DNA of 35,521 bases, taken from the NCBI RefSeq assembly GCF_000485595.1, contig NW_014577157.1:141609-177129 (forward strand), given 5' to 3'. The DNA is from Priapulus caudatus. Its lineage: Eukaryota > Priapulida > Priapulimorpha > Priapulimorphida > Priapulidae. Below, one piece after another: positions 10,420-24,158 of the stretch. Made by a program: the position numbers and the translations under genes. Position 1 is the first letter of the stretch; every line of letters starts with the position of its first letter. The notes beneath the pieces are model-generated. The model was given only the letters and a program-made list of their open reading frames with translations. It ran no database searches and had not been told where the DNA came from.

Positions 10420-12676
10420 TCTAGTTGTTTTTTTTTTTTTTTTTTTGTTTTTTTTTTTTTTTTTTTTTTTTTTTTTCTCTACTCATCTTTCTCTATCATC
10501 ATCATTCTTCTATCTATTATATCTTATTTATTTTTTTTTTTTTTGTTTTTTTGTTGTTCTACTTCCTCTTTCTGTTGCTTCTTATTCTTATTCTTAATTC
10601 TATCATATCTATTTTATATTATTCTTTGTTTTATTCTTCTCTCTCTCTCTTCTCTTCTTATCTATCTATATTTTCTTATTTCTAATTCTATTCTATTCTA
10701 TTCTCTATTCTATCTATTCTTTCTATTCTATATATTATTTCTTTTCTTCTCTTCTCTCTCTCTGTCTATTCTTCTTATCATCTTATTTTCTATTCTTATC
10801 TATTATCTTATCTATTTATCTATTTCTTATTATTTATTTCTTCTCTCTCTTTCTCTCTCTTCTTTCTTTTTTTTATTTCTCTTTTTTCTTCTCTCTTCTT
10901 CTTCTCTCTCTTTCTTCTTTTTTATCTTTTATTTATATTTCTATGTTCTATTCTTCTATCTTTATTTCTTATTTTATTTATTTATATCTCTTATTATATA
11001 TTCTTCTTTTATGTCTGGATTCAATGAGTATTTAAGTATATTTAATCATATTTTGTCTTTTTCTTTTTATCTTATTTTTTTTTCTTGTTTATATGTGTAT
11101 AATTCATATATATTATTATTTTATTCTTGATTGCAAATAGTTAATTAGTATTTTGTCTATATTATCTTTAACATTTATATTCTTATCTTTATATTTTAAT
11201 TTTTCTTATATCTTTTTTCTCTATCTTTTTTTTTCTAATCTTTCTTTATTTTATTATATTATTCTTATAATCTATATCTATTTTTTTTATATATATATTT
11301 ATCTTTTCTCTTTTCTTATTCTATTATTAATTTTTATTTTTTTTTATTATATTATTTATTATTCTGATATTTCTATCTAATTTTATTTCTATTATATCTT
11401 ATATTTGTATTTTGTTTCTATATTTTATTCTATATTTATTCTATTTTGTCTATTCTTCTATTTTGTTTATATATATATATTATTGTGTTTTTATTTTGTT
11501 ATCCTATTTTATTTTAATTCTTTTATTCTGATTGTATCTATATCTCGATATATCTATTTTTTTTTATTTTATTTTTTTTTTTTTTTTTTTTTTTTTATCT
11601 TTTTTTTTTTCTTTATATATATTTTTTATATTTCTCTTTGTTTATATTCTCTTTCTTTTATTATTCGTTCTATTTTTTTTATTTTTTTTTTTTTTTCTCT
11701 TTGTTCTAATGTTTTTTTTTTTTATTATATTTTTTATTTCTTTTTTATATTTTTCTGTTTTTTTTTTTTTTCTTTTTTTTTTTTTTATATTTTTTATTTC
11801 TCTTCTTTTTCTTTATAATTTCTTATTATTCTTGATTTTTTTTCTTCTTATTTATTTTTTTTTTTTTTTGTACTTTTATTAATCTTTTATTTTATCTTTT
11901 TTTTTTTTTTCCTGACTTTATATTTCTTTTTTTCGTTGCATGTTCTCTCTTTTATTCTTATCTCTTATTCTATTATTATTTTTTATTTATTTTTTCTTTA
12001 CTTTTTCTATTTTATTTATTATTAATTGTTTATTTTTTTTATTTATTTTTTTTTTCTCTTATTTTTTTTTTTTCTTTTTTATATTATATTTATTATTTCT
12101 CTATTCTTAATTTTTCTTCTATATTTCTCTTATTTTTTTTTATTATCAGTATTATTCTTCTATCTTTAATTATTTCTCTATTTTTTTTTTTCTTTTATTT
12201 ATTTCTCTTATTATCTTATTTTTTGTTCTTTATTATTTTATTCTATTTTATTTCTTATTATCTGTAATTATTTTTTTTGATAATTTGTTTTCTGAATTTC
12301 TTTATATTTTTTTTATCTTTTATATTATATTCTTATAATATTCTATTTCTCTTCTCTATTATTTTTATCTATAATATTATATCTTATTATCTTATTTATT
12401 TTTCTAATCTTTTATTATTATTTCTATTCTTAATTTATAGTCTTGATATGTTAGTTTTCTATTGTTGTTTGTATATTTTTCTCTATTATATATTTTTGGT
12501 ATCTGATGTCTATTTTTTCTCTAATATGTATATTATCTTTTATTTATTATATTATTATTTTTAATTTATATATATATCTTCTATCTCTTTATTTCATTTT
12601 ATATTTTGTCTTTATATTTTTTTCTTATTCTTTATATTATAATAATTTCTATTATCTTCTCTCGTGTATGTTTATT

Positions 12677-12750
<74 letters not shown>

Positions 12751-14120
12751 TTTTTTATTACTTATTTTGTTATTTCTATTCTATTATTTCTCTATAATAT
12801 ATCTATTATATCTTTTCTGTTTCTTATAATTATCTATTTTTCTCTTTTATTATCTATCTAAATATATATATAATTTATCTTCTATATTATATTATTTATC
12901 TATATCTCTATATATTATTCTATATTTCTATATTAATTATTTCTCTCGTTGTTGTCTCTATCTTATTATATTTTCTTTCTTATTATTTATTTATTATTCT
13001 TCTCTATCTTCTTATATATCTCTCTTATATTTATTCTTATTCTGTATTATTCTAAATTATATCTATTTCTATTTTTGATATATTCTTCTCTTTTTATTAT
13101 CTTCTATGTTTCTATATTTTTTGTAATTTATTATTTATAATATTTATTTATTATATTTTTTTTTGTTAATATATATATTATTTTATTTCTTATATTATAT
13201 ATTTTATTTCTTAATAATTTAATTCTAATATTTTCTCTCTCTCTTATTGTTTATTTATTTAATATATTATATCTATATTTCTTCCTGTTTTTTTTAATTA
13301 ATTTTCCATTTTATATATTATTATCATTGTATGTCTCTATATCATTCTTTGTGTCTTCTCTCTCTATATATATAATATCTATCTTGGTTTTTTTTATTTG
13401 TTTTTATCTTAATCTGTCTAATTCTATTCTATCCATTATATATTTATCTATTTTTATCTCTTTTATTCTATTTTTTTTTTTTTTTTTTTTTTCTATATTT
13501 CTATTATTTATTCTGTATTTTGTTTATCTTTTCTCTATATATATTATATATCTCTCTTCTATCTATTTAAATTATATTGTGTATATATATTCTCTTATAT
13601 ATTTATATCTTATTATCTTTCTCTCTTTTCTTTTCCCTTTCCCTCTTTTTTTTTTTTTTTTTTTTTCTCTCTTTTTTTTTCTTCTTTCTCTCTATCTTTT
13701 CTCTTTCTATCTTTCTCTATCTTTCTATCTTCAATCTTTTATATATATATATATTATATTCTAATTATTATCTCTTTATTATATTCTTTCTAATTTTCTC
13801 TAATAATATTATATGTTATTTTTCTATTCCTATTCTATCTATCTCTTCTTTATTTTCTCGTTCTTATCATACTTATCTCTCTATCTTCTCTTTTAAATCT
13901 TTTGTCTATCTATATTTCTTATAATATTATTATCTCTGGTCTCTTCTATCTTGTTTCTGTGTTTATTATTCTTTCTATCTGTTTTCTTTATCTGTCTTTT
14001 AATCTATGTAATTCTTAATATCTCTTTCTTTTTCTCTCTATGTAATATTCTATTATTATATTTCTATTTCTTCTATTCTTATTCATTTATATTATATTTA
14101 TTCTATCTTGTATATATTAT
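10420..14120. repeat. T-rich, G-poor low-complexity tract II
   Basis: About 3.7 kb of degenerate poly-T, tcta and tattt sequence, almost without G. T runs longer than 20 bases occur near 10450, 11578 and 12680-12750. It begins where a CT microsatellite ends. The partner interval in the other copy (20410-22215) is 1.8 kb of normal complexity. No gene is credible here. Confidence 0.85.
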
Positions 14121-14124
14121 TGTC

Positions 14125-14798
14125 TGGTATCAGCGTTATCGGAACAACTTGGCATTAAATTTCTGTTTGTCATAACTTCATCATTTGCATACCGTAATCG
14201 TTTGTATCACAACACGTATCTCATCGTGACATTGTCTCATCACAACGTACGTTGCAGCCCCTACTGGCATCCCATATCAGCCATAAAATACGAACTTCAT
14301 ATCGCGAAATGGAAATGCTCAGAAGAGAAGCCATTCTTCGCGTTGATTAACACGTGTGGCAGAGGCTTGGTATTCCCCCCATTATCAGGTGCTAATGAGC
14401 AGATAAGTTCGTCTAGGGGCCAGAAACCAGCTCTCGTCATAAATATCCATACAGCCTGTGATTGTGCGACGTGCGAAAATATCCATGTAATTTCAGCATC
14501 TGTACAAGGTTGTAACGCGAAGGTACGTGAAATCAGCACACGCCAGCACAGCAGGTGGCAATCAATCCAAAAATGGCAGCAGTAAATTCATTATTATAGC
14601 ACGAAGATAATTATAAAAGACAACATTCCAAAAATGGCACATTTGGCAGTGCGCGACAATCAATAAATTCATCGTCACACAAAACAAACTCGTTGAAACG
14701 AATTGACGTAGGCTCTGGCTTTTCCGCCAACTCAGTGTGTAATGAGATAATCTTAGCGTACAATTCTTGGGCTCAAAGAGCTGGTTGAACCTTCAGCA
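14125..14798 (-). other. Noisy copy of the BCL9 3' flank/UTR
   Basis: It matches 22215-22876 throughout (for example ggcattaaatttctgtttgtcat, split by indels, and aaaaatggcag near 14569) with scattered one-base differences. The only long frame (14202-14585, plus strand) is shared with the other copy only in part and has no family resemblance. Confidence 0.7.
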
Positions 14799-17700
14799 TC
14801 AGAATTGCCATGCCCTGGCTTGATGTGAGGCTGCCTGTTTTGAATTTACTACCTGGCAAGGCATACAGCATGCTCTGAAAGTTTCCGAAACTGCATCATT
14901 GTAGGCAGGGTGCTGGAGACGGGTGGAAAGTAGGGCGTGGTTTGGATCGAGTGTTTGCATAGAGGCGTTCATGTGCATGGATGACTCATGCCAGGATACT
15001 TGGTGCATATGTGACTGCAATCCCATCTCCGACATAATATCTTGTTTCCCGCCCAGGTCCGTCGGCGGCACCCCAATGTTCATGCCTGCCCCCCATCCCA
15101 TCCCTGGATGGCTGCTGCATCATGCGGGTGCCTGACGCGGTGCTGGCCCAATCCCGGACCATGCTGCTGCTGCGCAGGCATGCCCAGCCTCGCTTGGGCT
15201 CTGCCAGATTGCGGCGTGATGCAGCATGGCATAGTTGCTGGTGCATACTACTCCATGTGCATCGAGGTACGGCAATGCCGGGAATCCCGGCCCCCAGCCA
15301 ACCTGCCATCAAATGCACCTGTCCCTGACTCTGGTCCATCATAGGCGCAATGCCGGCGCCGTGCATCATCCAGGCCGATGACTTGCATAGCGCCCGCGCC
15401 CCGGACCCTTGCATCCGTGCCCCGCCCGGACCCTGCCATCGTGCGCCCCCGGACCCTGCATCGTGCCCTGAGCCCGGGACCGCATGCATCGCGCCCCAGG
15501 ACCCCGAGCCTGATCTCATACTTGAGCCGGAATTCGGGCCGGACCCTGATTCCCGGCGGAGCACGCCAACGCACCCCGGAGGGCATTCCCGGCGTGCGGG
15601 GCCACCGGGAGGCAGGCCGCGGCGTCGCGGGCCCCGAGCCAGTGCATAGCTGGCCCACAGCTGCGGGGCCCGCATCGCCTGAACATGGGCGCCGCTCTGC
15701 TGAGGGTCCATCGCGTACATGCGCGGATCGGGTGAGTGCACCGAGGGTTCGCCCTTCATCATGCCCAGTGCACCACCGCCTGCCACCAAAGAACTGCCAG
15801 ATTCTGTCTTCTGGGACGCGCTTCTTCTCCATGCCGGCGGCCATCGGGTCGCAAACCGCTGCAAGAAAGTCAAGAGGTTCAGAAGGTCGCGAGGACGGAC
15901 GTCGGCTGCGCACTCAGCTGGACAGGTACTGGATCGTGGTTCGGCGCGTATCGCCTAGCACCTGGACTGCTCTCGCGTTTGGCGAATGGGCACCGCGGCC
16001 GGTTTGCGCGGCCGGCTGCCTTGGCCCATGCCGCCAACCGCATTGCCGAGCGGCGACCATCTCTGCGACATTCGCCACGTCTGTGTTGGCGGGTGACCAC
16101 GACCCCGTGTGTTGATGCTGCTGCTGCTGGCTCGCTGCTTGCTGCTTGCTGTGACGATGAGCCAGCCGCCTCATCGCCTGCTGGCCATGCTCCATGCTAG
16201 TCTGGAGGCGCGACACCCGCCGGCCCGTGCGGGCATACGCTTGGGGCTCGCCAGTGCGGGACGCCCAAATGTGGGCGCCCGCCCTGCGATGTTCGTCCTG
16301 CCCGACGCTGCATCTGCGGCGTTTGTACCCGAGCGGGAATATTCTGTATGTTGAGCTGCTGAGCATGGAGCATGGTCGCAGTTACACGTACGTGTTGTTG
16401 ACGGCGGGGAGCATGTGCTGGCTGGCGGCGGCGCGCTGCTCACGAACGGCCCAGCGGCCTGCCCCGCCGGCCCGTACACTCTCGCCGTGGCCGGGCCTCA
16501 AAGTGCCGGCAGCCGCGGAAACGCAGGCATGTACGTGCTCGCTGGCGCTGCCGCCGTGCGGCTGCTGCCTGCTGCTCTGCTGCTTGCTGCACCTTCTGGC
16601 ACCGGGTCGAGAATGCCCATCTCAGTGCACACGGCCGACGCTCATGTGCAAGCCCTGCATCATCGGCGCGCCTACCCGCGCCTGCACCGGCATCTGTATT
16701 GTTCACAGGAGCATTCCCACCGGGATGGGCTGGTGCATGGCCCCCGGGTGGGGCGCATGCCCCGGGAATGGCGCGGCATGCCCCCGGCGGTGGGCGGACA
16801 TGGCCGCCGGGAGTGCACCGGCTCGAACTGTCCCAGTCGACAAGAACTGGGCGTGTGGGGTCAGTCGATGAAGCCAGAGCCGGCGGTTGGGGCCGCGGGC
16901 GCGGCCCGAGGCCGCCCATGTATGCCGTGTTGAAGCTGCTCTGTTATCGTCAGCTCCATGTGTGCGAAGGCGGCTGACGTTACGACATCCGCTGCCGCGA
17001 TACGGCACGGGGATCACTCCTCTTGGCGGAGCGCTGCCGCCGACTCCTTCGATCCTTGTGCGGCTGCGCGTAACGCGGGCCTTCGGGCCGTCATCGGCCA
17101 GCCGCTCACTTCGGCGCCGGCGATCAACGCCACGTAACTCCCTGGCGGGCTCATAGGCGCCAATCGCCGCAGACGCCGCCGTTCATATCTGCCTCCTGCT
17201 TGCAGCTTCGACAGCATCTCGGGGCAAAGTGTGTAGTTCTGGTCGACGCGCGCGGTGGGTAGGCGCGGCGGCACGGGTGCCGCGGCGGCGAGCTCATGCG
17301 CGGGCCGTGCGTGGCCCGCCCCTGAACTGGAAGTCGCCGGGCTGCATGTGCGGCCGCACAAAAGTGCGCGTGAGGTAGAGGACGGCCCGGTTTGTTAATA
17401 CTTGTGGCAGGCGGTAGGGCCGAGGCTTGGTTGTAGGGCGGCGGCGCCCGCGGCCCTGCATGCCCGTGTTCACCTGCGCACTCGCCATCATCTTCACTGC
17501 TTTTCTCGCGCCAATGTTACTGCTCTGCAGCGATGCCACTCGATCTGCGCCTTCGCCATGCTCTGGTCCTCGGCGGAGCCACATCGCTGCGTGACGCCAC
17601 ATCATCGATCTGAGTCATCGCCTGCCGCGCGGCGGCAGATGCCCATCATTGCTCTGGCTAGGACTGCTGCTGCTGTTCTGCTGTGCCTGCTGCCTGTGCG

Positions 17701-17929
17701 GCTGGCTGCTGCTGCGGCGGACAGCAACGCAGTGCTGCTGGTTAGAAGCCTCGGCGACGCGCCCGGCGCCACCTGTGGCTGACGGAGCGCCTATTCTCGG
17801 GCAAGAGCATCTCCTATGGATCGACGCATCTTGCGCAGTTGCTCTTCTTCGACGCTGCAGCTGCCTGCGGAAGTCCAGGTTTTCTCTCTGTAGATAGCAA
17901 TCGGGGATTGACGTCTTAGCGGTCGCCAG
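14799..17929 (-). pseudogene. Broken second copy of the BCL9-like terminal exon
   Basis: It is collinear with the intact terminal exon at 22877-25804, including the stop-codon region at 14799-14801 and the HD2-encoding region near 17820-17900. The frame is destroyed by dozens of small insertions and deletions. The long CAG/CTG runs of the intact copy appear here as interrupted ctgctgctg and ctgcttgctg strings. The number and even spread of indels argue for sequencing error or an uncorrected haplotype more than for a biological pseudogene. It should not be counted as a second gene. Confidence 0.75.
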
Positions 17930-18261
17930 CTTCACGGCCGGAAAACAACACCGTTGGCAGCGACAAAGGCTGGCAGTAGAGGCAGGAACTGGTTCAGCCC
18001 TGCCCCCCAACCGTGCCCGCTACAATAATTATTCTCCTGTGGGACAGACCAGTAAAAGTCTTGCAAAACCAATTTTCGACGGTTATATAAAAGTAAAATC
18101 TCAATCAAAAATTTGAACAAATAGGCATAAGGGATTTACATTGGTTATCAGGTAAGAAGAAAATTAAAAACGACACAAATTTTAGCAACATCAATTCTAT
18201 AAGAAAGCCAAACCACTTGGAAAAATACTGCTCAGTTATGTCAATCAGTAATCTACAGTAC

Positions 18262-18471
18262 TCATGGCATTACAGACATGCATTGTTCACAGTGTATTCC
18301 CTGGCAAGTCGCGAACATCCTGAAATAGGCATGGACATGGAGCTGGCTTAGATGCTGGGACGCACCTTCCCTGGCCTCCCCACTGTAAGGGATGAGACAC
18401 CTGGCGGCGGGGGGGCACTCATTGCCCAATGGTTCACCTTATCGTTGTAGCTTCATCGCGCCTGGACGAGC
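18262..18471 (-). pseudogene. Broken second copy of the extra exon at 26116-26307
   Basis: It carries the same acceptor context (poly-T, then gcttcac in place of gcttcag) and the same ctcgtccagg and cagtggggaggccaggg strings. Several indels break the open frame. The flanking intron matches 25810-27030 on both sides. Confidence 0.6.
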
Positions 18472-19254
18472 CGTGAAGCAAAACAATTAATTTTTATGGA
18501 GGCAAAAAGTGTTGGGCGGGTGACGAAGAGCACACTTCCAATGTACAGAGTTTGGACTAAAAACATTGGAGAGTAGCAAGCTAGTGAGTACTTAGATAGT
18601 TACTAACAAGTCCATTGAAAAATGGTAAACCAGCAACAGGGGAGATGGTTTTTGCCATTTGCATTCGTTTGCAAGCGAGAAAAGGACAGACGAGCAGTCT
18701 CTTATAAAGTATATCCAAATTGTCAATTACTTTTTTAATGATTTCAACATAAATTCACATCGCACGGTTCAACCATAGCTGGGGGCACCGGAAACGATAG
18801 GCTTATGTTCTCCATTGTGATTCGTGAATGCGGTCTATTGATACACCTGTTAAACTGATGACGCTTAAATTCGATGCTTCTACAATCAAAGAAAATTACA
18901 ATTCAATGGTCAGGCACAAATGCCCCATACATCTTTAACATTCCGTCTACGGTACACTTTACATTCCGTCTTCAGGTCAAGGCCAATAACCAGCAATGCA
19001 ATAAGCCTCGTGGCTTGCATACTGAGTAACATGTTTGGTGACAGCATAATAAGATTGTATGCTAATTTAAAAAGATCAGGCGTATGCGCATGACCAGCGA
19101 CAAAATAAACCTATATCTGTAACAGTGCACATGTACCTGATTCTTAGACCTAACACACACTGCACATTCGCCGTATGTACGATGCTACTTGTCACCCGAT
19201 AATGAGAGATTTGTAAGCCGTACAGTTCACATCCAAGGTCAAATAAGATCTCTC

Positions 19255-19279
19255 NNNNNNNNNNNNNNNNNNNNNNNNN
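19255..19279. other. 25-N assembly gap
   Basis: There are exactly 25 N characters, probably a fixed-size placeholder and not a measured distance. It separates the noisy copy on the left from the cleaner copy on the right. Confidence 0.98.
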
Positions 19280-19323
19280 AAATAGTATAGATAACCTATA
19301 GATATAGGTTATCTATACTATTT
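19280..19323. repeat. Perfect 20-base inverted repeat abutting the gap
   Basis: The arm at 19280-19299 is the exact reverse complement of 19304-19323, with a four-base loop (agat). Placed directly against the gap, it may be the hairpin that stopped assembly or an artefact of joining. Confidence 0.9.
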
Positions 19324-20097
19324 CTATGGTCTGTAACGTGTACAATATATTGGGAAATTTTTCAGGGTAGCAGCACGGTCGCGGTTGTCAATGGCGCCGT
19401 TCAAATTTCGTATAGGCTAGCGTTGATGTATAATTAATTATAACAATTAAATTAGGTATCTGGTAACAAGTACGTGTGGGTATAGACGATGTTATACAGT
19501 GAGTACAGTTGTTGTATGCAGTAAAATCCTAGTCTAGTATCCCTCCACTTAATGACGTGGCTAGCTTAAAGAAATTGAAAAAATGGGAATGAGGGGCAGC
19601 GGTAGCGTCGGATGACGAGAAAGGGTGTGTAATCAGGAGTAGAAATGGTAGGACAAGAGAACACAGGATGAGGAGTACATAACACAAAACCTCTCTTGAC
19701 AGTATACGAAATGTAGAAGGGAAGAGATAAAGAGAGGAGGCACATAATTAGGGATGGAACAAGAACAATTTCGTAACTGAACTAGATAATAAGAACACAC
19801 GCAGACTCGAACGCTAAAACAACAAAACTATTTTATAAAATTCATTACCCTTTTATTATTAATTTCACAGATTTCTGAATTCACATTAAACAATCTCGTG
19901 GTTCTGGGTCAATATTTTACAGTAACAAAAACCTGGATACACAAACTGAATACTCAGTCAAGGCTCCAAACATATAAAATGTATCAAAAATAGACACCTT
20001 TCTACAGTTAACTTTCACTTACTGCCAACCCACTTGGTATTTTGCCCCGCATGCATGTGTCCTTTACATGAGTTGAACTACCCCTAGACAAAATGCT
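19324..20097. other. Non-coding sequence downstream of the gene
   Basis: 19365-19545 matches 7861-8070. The remainder is AT-rich with a purine-rich middle (about 19580-19760). No coding frame or RNA gene was recognised. Confidence 0.4.
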
Positions 20098-20425
20098 AGC
20101 AACTGATGAGTAACGCGTGCATACCCGACACACGTGGAGAGATTGAATATACAAGACTGCCGCACTCAGTCCGTGAGGGTCTGCGTTCGGCAGACATTGA
20201 CAGAACACCAAAATACGAGGACGATGACTCTTGACGACACTAACACGTTACTGGCAGCGTCTGTAATTACGACCGACATAGGGGCAGGGCAGAGTGTGTT
20301 TTTGTTATGAAATTTGTCAACATTTCCGCTTATAGTGGTATGAAACTACTGAGCAGTGGTCCGGCTCTCTCTCGCTATCTCTCGTTCTCTCTCTCTCTCT
20401 CTCTCTTTCTCTCCCTCTCCTTCTC
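20098..20425. repeat. Clean copy of the 10009-10395 block, ending in a CT microsatellite
   Basis: The block shares its whole length with 10009-10395. It ends in (CT)n from about 20370 to 20425. No coding potential is seen. Confidence 0.75.
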
Positions 20426-22214
20426 TACGTTAAACAGCTGAGCGCTTACTTACATGATTACTAACTGGCTAAGAACCTACGATCAATGAGAAACAGAAAA
20501 ATGTCGCAATGCTAGCTGACACGCTGGTAAAATACAATATATAACTGATGCAAAGTATAGTATTTGCATATTATCTTACAAATCTACAATGTTTTACAGC
20601 ATTCACCACTGCTTTATAAAATGCTAAACATATCAAGATAAAATACCTTTCTCTCAATCTATATAATAAAAATGCAATACGTGAATGCATTTCTTATTTT
20701 ACGTATTACAAGTGTATGGTTTCAGTATTTACAATTGATGCATTTCGTCAGCCATGTAATATAAAAGGATGATCCTTAAACGACGATGTTTTTTTACAAC
20801 CAAAACAACGTTCGGTCAAGTATAACCGGGTAAACTCCTGGTTTAGATTCGCCCGTCACGCTAAAACGTTTTATTCGCGAATTTTACCGGCGGAACTTGG
20901 TCGAACGATTTCTCACCGACTGCGAACGACGCCGACAATCTCGCAGCCGCAACTGCCAGTCATGATGAGAGCGGAGGGGCGCGTACTGCGAAATACATTT
21001 GAGATTTATGGTCCATCCGTAATTAGAAACGTGCGCACATGCCACAAACAGTACGTGCACTAAATGCACCATACAGCAGGCAATACAAGTTTATACGAAG
21101 GAAATGTCGACAATGACACAAAACAATAAGATTTTGCCCATTAGTGACAAAATACCACGATCATAGTTTTCACGCACTAATATCTTTTCGATAACGAAGC
21201 AGTTCCAGTGTGAATCGTCGGAGTAGTTTCTGATCGAGTCAGTTCCAGGAGAAACGATATGAAAACTAGTAGAAAAGATGTCACACTCTTTGATACAAAT
21301 TTTGGTAAGCAATTTTCTGTCAAAATAAAATCTGGAGACCCGGGATGTGAACAGGACAGGAGCATATGCTACACCAAAAGCATATGCCCAAACATTGCCA
21401 TAGCGACCAAAACGCTATCATATGTGACAATACAAGCATGATTACAATTTTTTTCGAAATACGCCCGTTTTGTTGTCACTTGAACGCCTGATATTGTAAA
21501 CTCCATCGACTTATTAATCTCTGGATAGGGATTCAATCTGAGATCAGAACATGCAGTTTGATATATTCTCATCAGTCAGCGTAGGGTTATTGATTAAAAC
21601 AATAACTAAGTAAAGATGATATTATTTTCAATAAAAGTGTAATCAATACCAATAACCTGCTCAGCAGTATTATATATTTGCATACAGATCCGGTTAAATT
21701 CCAGTTTAAATTAATCAGTGTAGCAAGCACTGTCCCCTCTCAATAATATATACACGTTGTCTTAGTTGACAAACTTTGCTACCTGCATCTAGGGTGCAAC
21801 GATATACTACAACACCGGTGTATTGTGTTACACAAGTCACGATACGATTTGTTACACGTTCTGGTCTGTATAGAGATGCAAACGCTTCGTCGGCTTTTGA
21901 CTTGCTAATAAAAATGGGCAAATCGGGTGTTGCTTTAGTTTAGTTACGTATTCACTCGCTCGCCCGCTCGCTCGCTCACCCACTCACTCACGAACTTGAA
22001 CAAATACGAGTAACCTAATTTGCTAGGATAATCGTTACTCAGCATCACATTCACGTTCGCACATTACACATTTGCGCTGGTATCTGCATCAATTCAATAA
22101 CCTGGCTCCACTTGCGGATACTAGTCACGGTCGACTGCTACACTTGTATGTGCGTACACTTGTGCCCCATGACTAGGTAGTAACTCATGGCCAGGCACCA
22201 GTTAATGAAGTTGA
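20426..22214. other. AT-rich intergenic sequence
   Basis: No gene was recognised. A tetranucleotide ctcg/actc microsatellite lies at about 21955-21995. Several 60-75-codon frames exist on both strands but have no recognisable motifs. This interval is absent from the noisy copy, which has the T-rich tract II instead. Confidence 0.4.
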
Positions 22215-22876
22215 TGACGTAGGGCTGGTATCGCGTTATGGCAACTTGGCATTAAATTTCTGTTTGTCATACTTCATCATTTGCAACACCGTATCGTTTG
22301 TATCACAACACGTATCTCATCGTGACTTGTGTATCACATACGTATCGTTGCAGCCCTACCTGCATCCCATATCACCATAGAAATAGAACTTCATTCCGAA
22401 ATGGAAATGCTCAGAAGAAGCCATCTCGCGTTATTACAACCGGTGTAGGCAGAGGCTGGTATTCCCCCATTATCAGTGCTAAGATGCAGATAAGTTCGTC
22501 TAGGGCCAAACCAGCTCTCGTCATATCCATCAGCCTGTGCTTGTGCGACGTGCGAAAATATCCATGTATTTACAGCATCTGTACAAGGTTGTACGGAAGG
22601 TACGTGAAAATCAGCACACGCCAGCACAGGCAGGTGCAATCAATCCAAAAATGGCAGAGTAAATTCATTTATATACACGAAGATAATATAAAAGACAACA
22701 TTCCAAATATGGCACATTTGGCAGTGGCAGACAATCAATAAATTCATCGTCACCACAAAACAAACTCGCTTTGAACGAATTAGACGTAGGCTCTGGGCTT
22801 TTCCCGCCAACTCAGTGTGTTAATGAGATATCTTAGCGTACAATTCTGAGCTCAAAGGCTGGTTGAACCTTCAGCA
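22215..22876 (-). other. BCL9: Probable 3' UTR and downstream flank of the BCL9-like gene
   Basis: This is AT-rich sequence directly after the stop codon at 22877-22879 on the minus strand. A canonical aataaa was not found on the minus strand. A weak variant (tataaa) lies near 22669-22674. The interval has a noisy counterpart at 14125-14798. Confidence 0.4.
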
Positions 22877-24118
22877 TCAGAATGGCATGCCCTGGCTTGA
22901 TTGAGGCTGCTGTTTTGATTTACTACTGGCAGTGGCATACAGCTGCTTCTGAAAGTTCTGAAACTGCACATTGTAGGCAGGGTCGCTGGAGACGGGTGGA
23001 AAGTAGGGCTGGTTTGGATCGAGTGGTTGCATAGAGGCGTTCATGTGCATGGACTGACTCATGCCAGGCATACTTTGGTGCATATGTGACTGCAATCCCA
23101 TCTCCGACATCATCATCTTGTTTCCCGGCCCAGGCCCCGTCGGCGGCACCCCAATGTTCATGCCTGCCCCCATCCCCATCCCTGGATGCTGCTGCATCAT
23201 GCCGGGTGCCTGAGGGTGCTGGCCCATCCCGGGACCATGCTGCTGCTGCGGCATGCCCAGCCTCGCTTGGCTCTGCACCATGCCGGCGTGATGCAGCATG
23301 GCATGTTGCTGGTGCATACTACTCATGTGCATCGAGGTAGGCATGCCGGGAATCCCCGGCCCCCCGGCAACCTGCATCATGCCCTGTCCCTGACTCTGCA
23401 TCATGGCCATGCCGGCGCCGTGCATCATCCCAGGCCGATGACCTTGCATCGCGCCCGGCCCCGGACCCTGCATCGTGCCCGGCCCCGGACCCTGCATCGT
23501 GCCCGGCCCCGGACCCTGCATCGTGCCCGGCCCCGGACCCTGCATCGCGCCCGGCCCCGGACCCTGAATCATCACTTGAGCCGGATTCGGGCCCGGACCC
23601 TGCATTCCCGGCGGGCCCGCCAACGCCCCCGGGGGCATTCCCGGCGTGCCGGGACCACCGGGAGGCAGGCCCGGCGTCGCGGGCCCCGAGCCGTGCATGC
23701 TGCCCACGCTGCCGGGCCGCATCGCCTGCATGGCAGCCGCTTGCTGAGGGTCCATCGCGTACATCGCGTCGGGTGAGTGCACCGGGTCGCCCTTCATCAT
23801 GCCCAGTGCACCACCGCCGCCACCAAAGAACTGCAGATTCTGCTTCTGGGACGCCTTCTTCTCCATGCCGGCGGCCATCGGCGTCGCAAACCGCTGCAGA
23901 AAGTCGAGGTTCAGAGGTCGCGAAGGACCGGACGTCGGCTGCGCGCTCGCTGGACGGTACTGGATCGTGTTCGGCGCGTTCGCCTGCACCTGGACGCTCG
24001 CGTTGGGGGCACCGGGCGTGCGCGGCCCGGCTGCCTGCCCGCCGCCACCCTGCATGCCCGCGGCGACCATCTGCTGCGACATCGCCGTCTGGTTGGCGGT
24101 GACCACGACCCCGTGCTG

Positions 24119-24158
<40 letters not shown>

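Larger units (their letters stand above)
7861..19254. repeat. Indel-riddled collinear second copy of 19365-27030
   Basis: Four blocks match the later part of the window in the same order and orientation: 7861-8070 with 19365-19545, 10009-10395 with 20098-20395, 14125-17935 with 22215-25810, and 17935-19254 with 25810-27030. Differences are mostly one- to three-base insertions and deletions every 10-20 bases, equally dense in coding and non-coding DNA. The copy is slightly longer than its partner and ends at a 25-N gap. That is the pattern of uncorrected long-read sequence or an unmerged haplotype placed beside the polished version. A decayed pseudogene would be expected to show substitutions as well as indels. 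Confidence 0.8.

Noticed and set aside
8044-14175. Phe/Leu/Ile/Tyr-rich frames that resemble multi-pass membrane proteins (up to 279 codons)
   Set aside because: They come from poly-T and tatt/tcta sequence, which gives hydrophobic residues in any frame. The partner copy lacks the sequence altogether.
14799-17929. A second functional BCL9 gene
   Set aside because: The frame is broken by dozens of indels. The copy lacks HD1 and the upstream exons, and it ends at an assembly gap.
22298-22741. 147-codon plus-strand frame in the 3' flank (with a counterpart at 14202-14585)
   Set aside because: The two copies keep the same start but diverge in frame after a few codons. It is antisense to the 3' UTR and has no motif.
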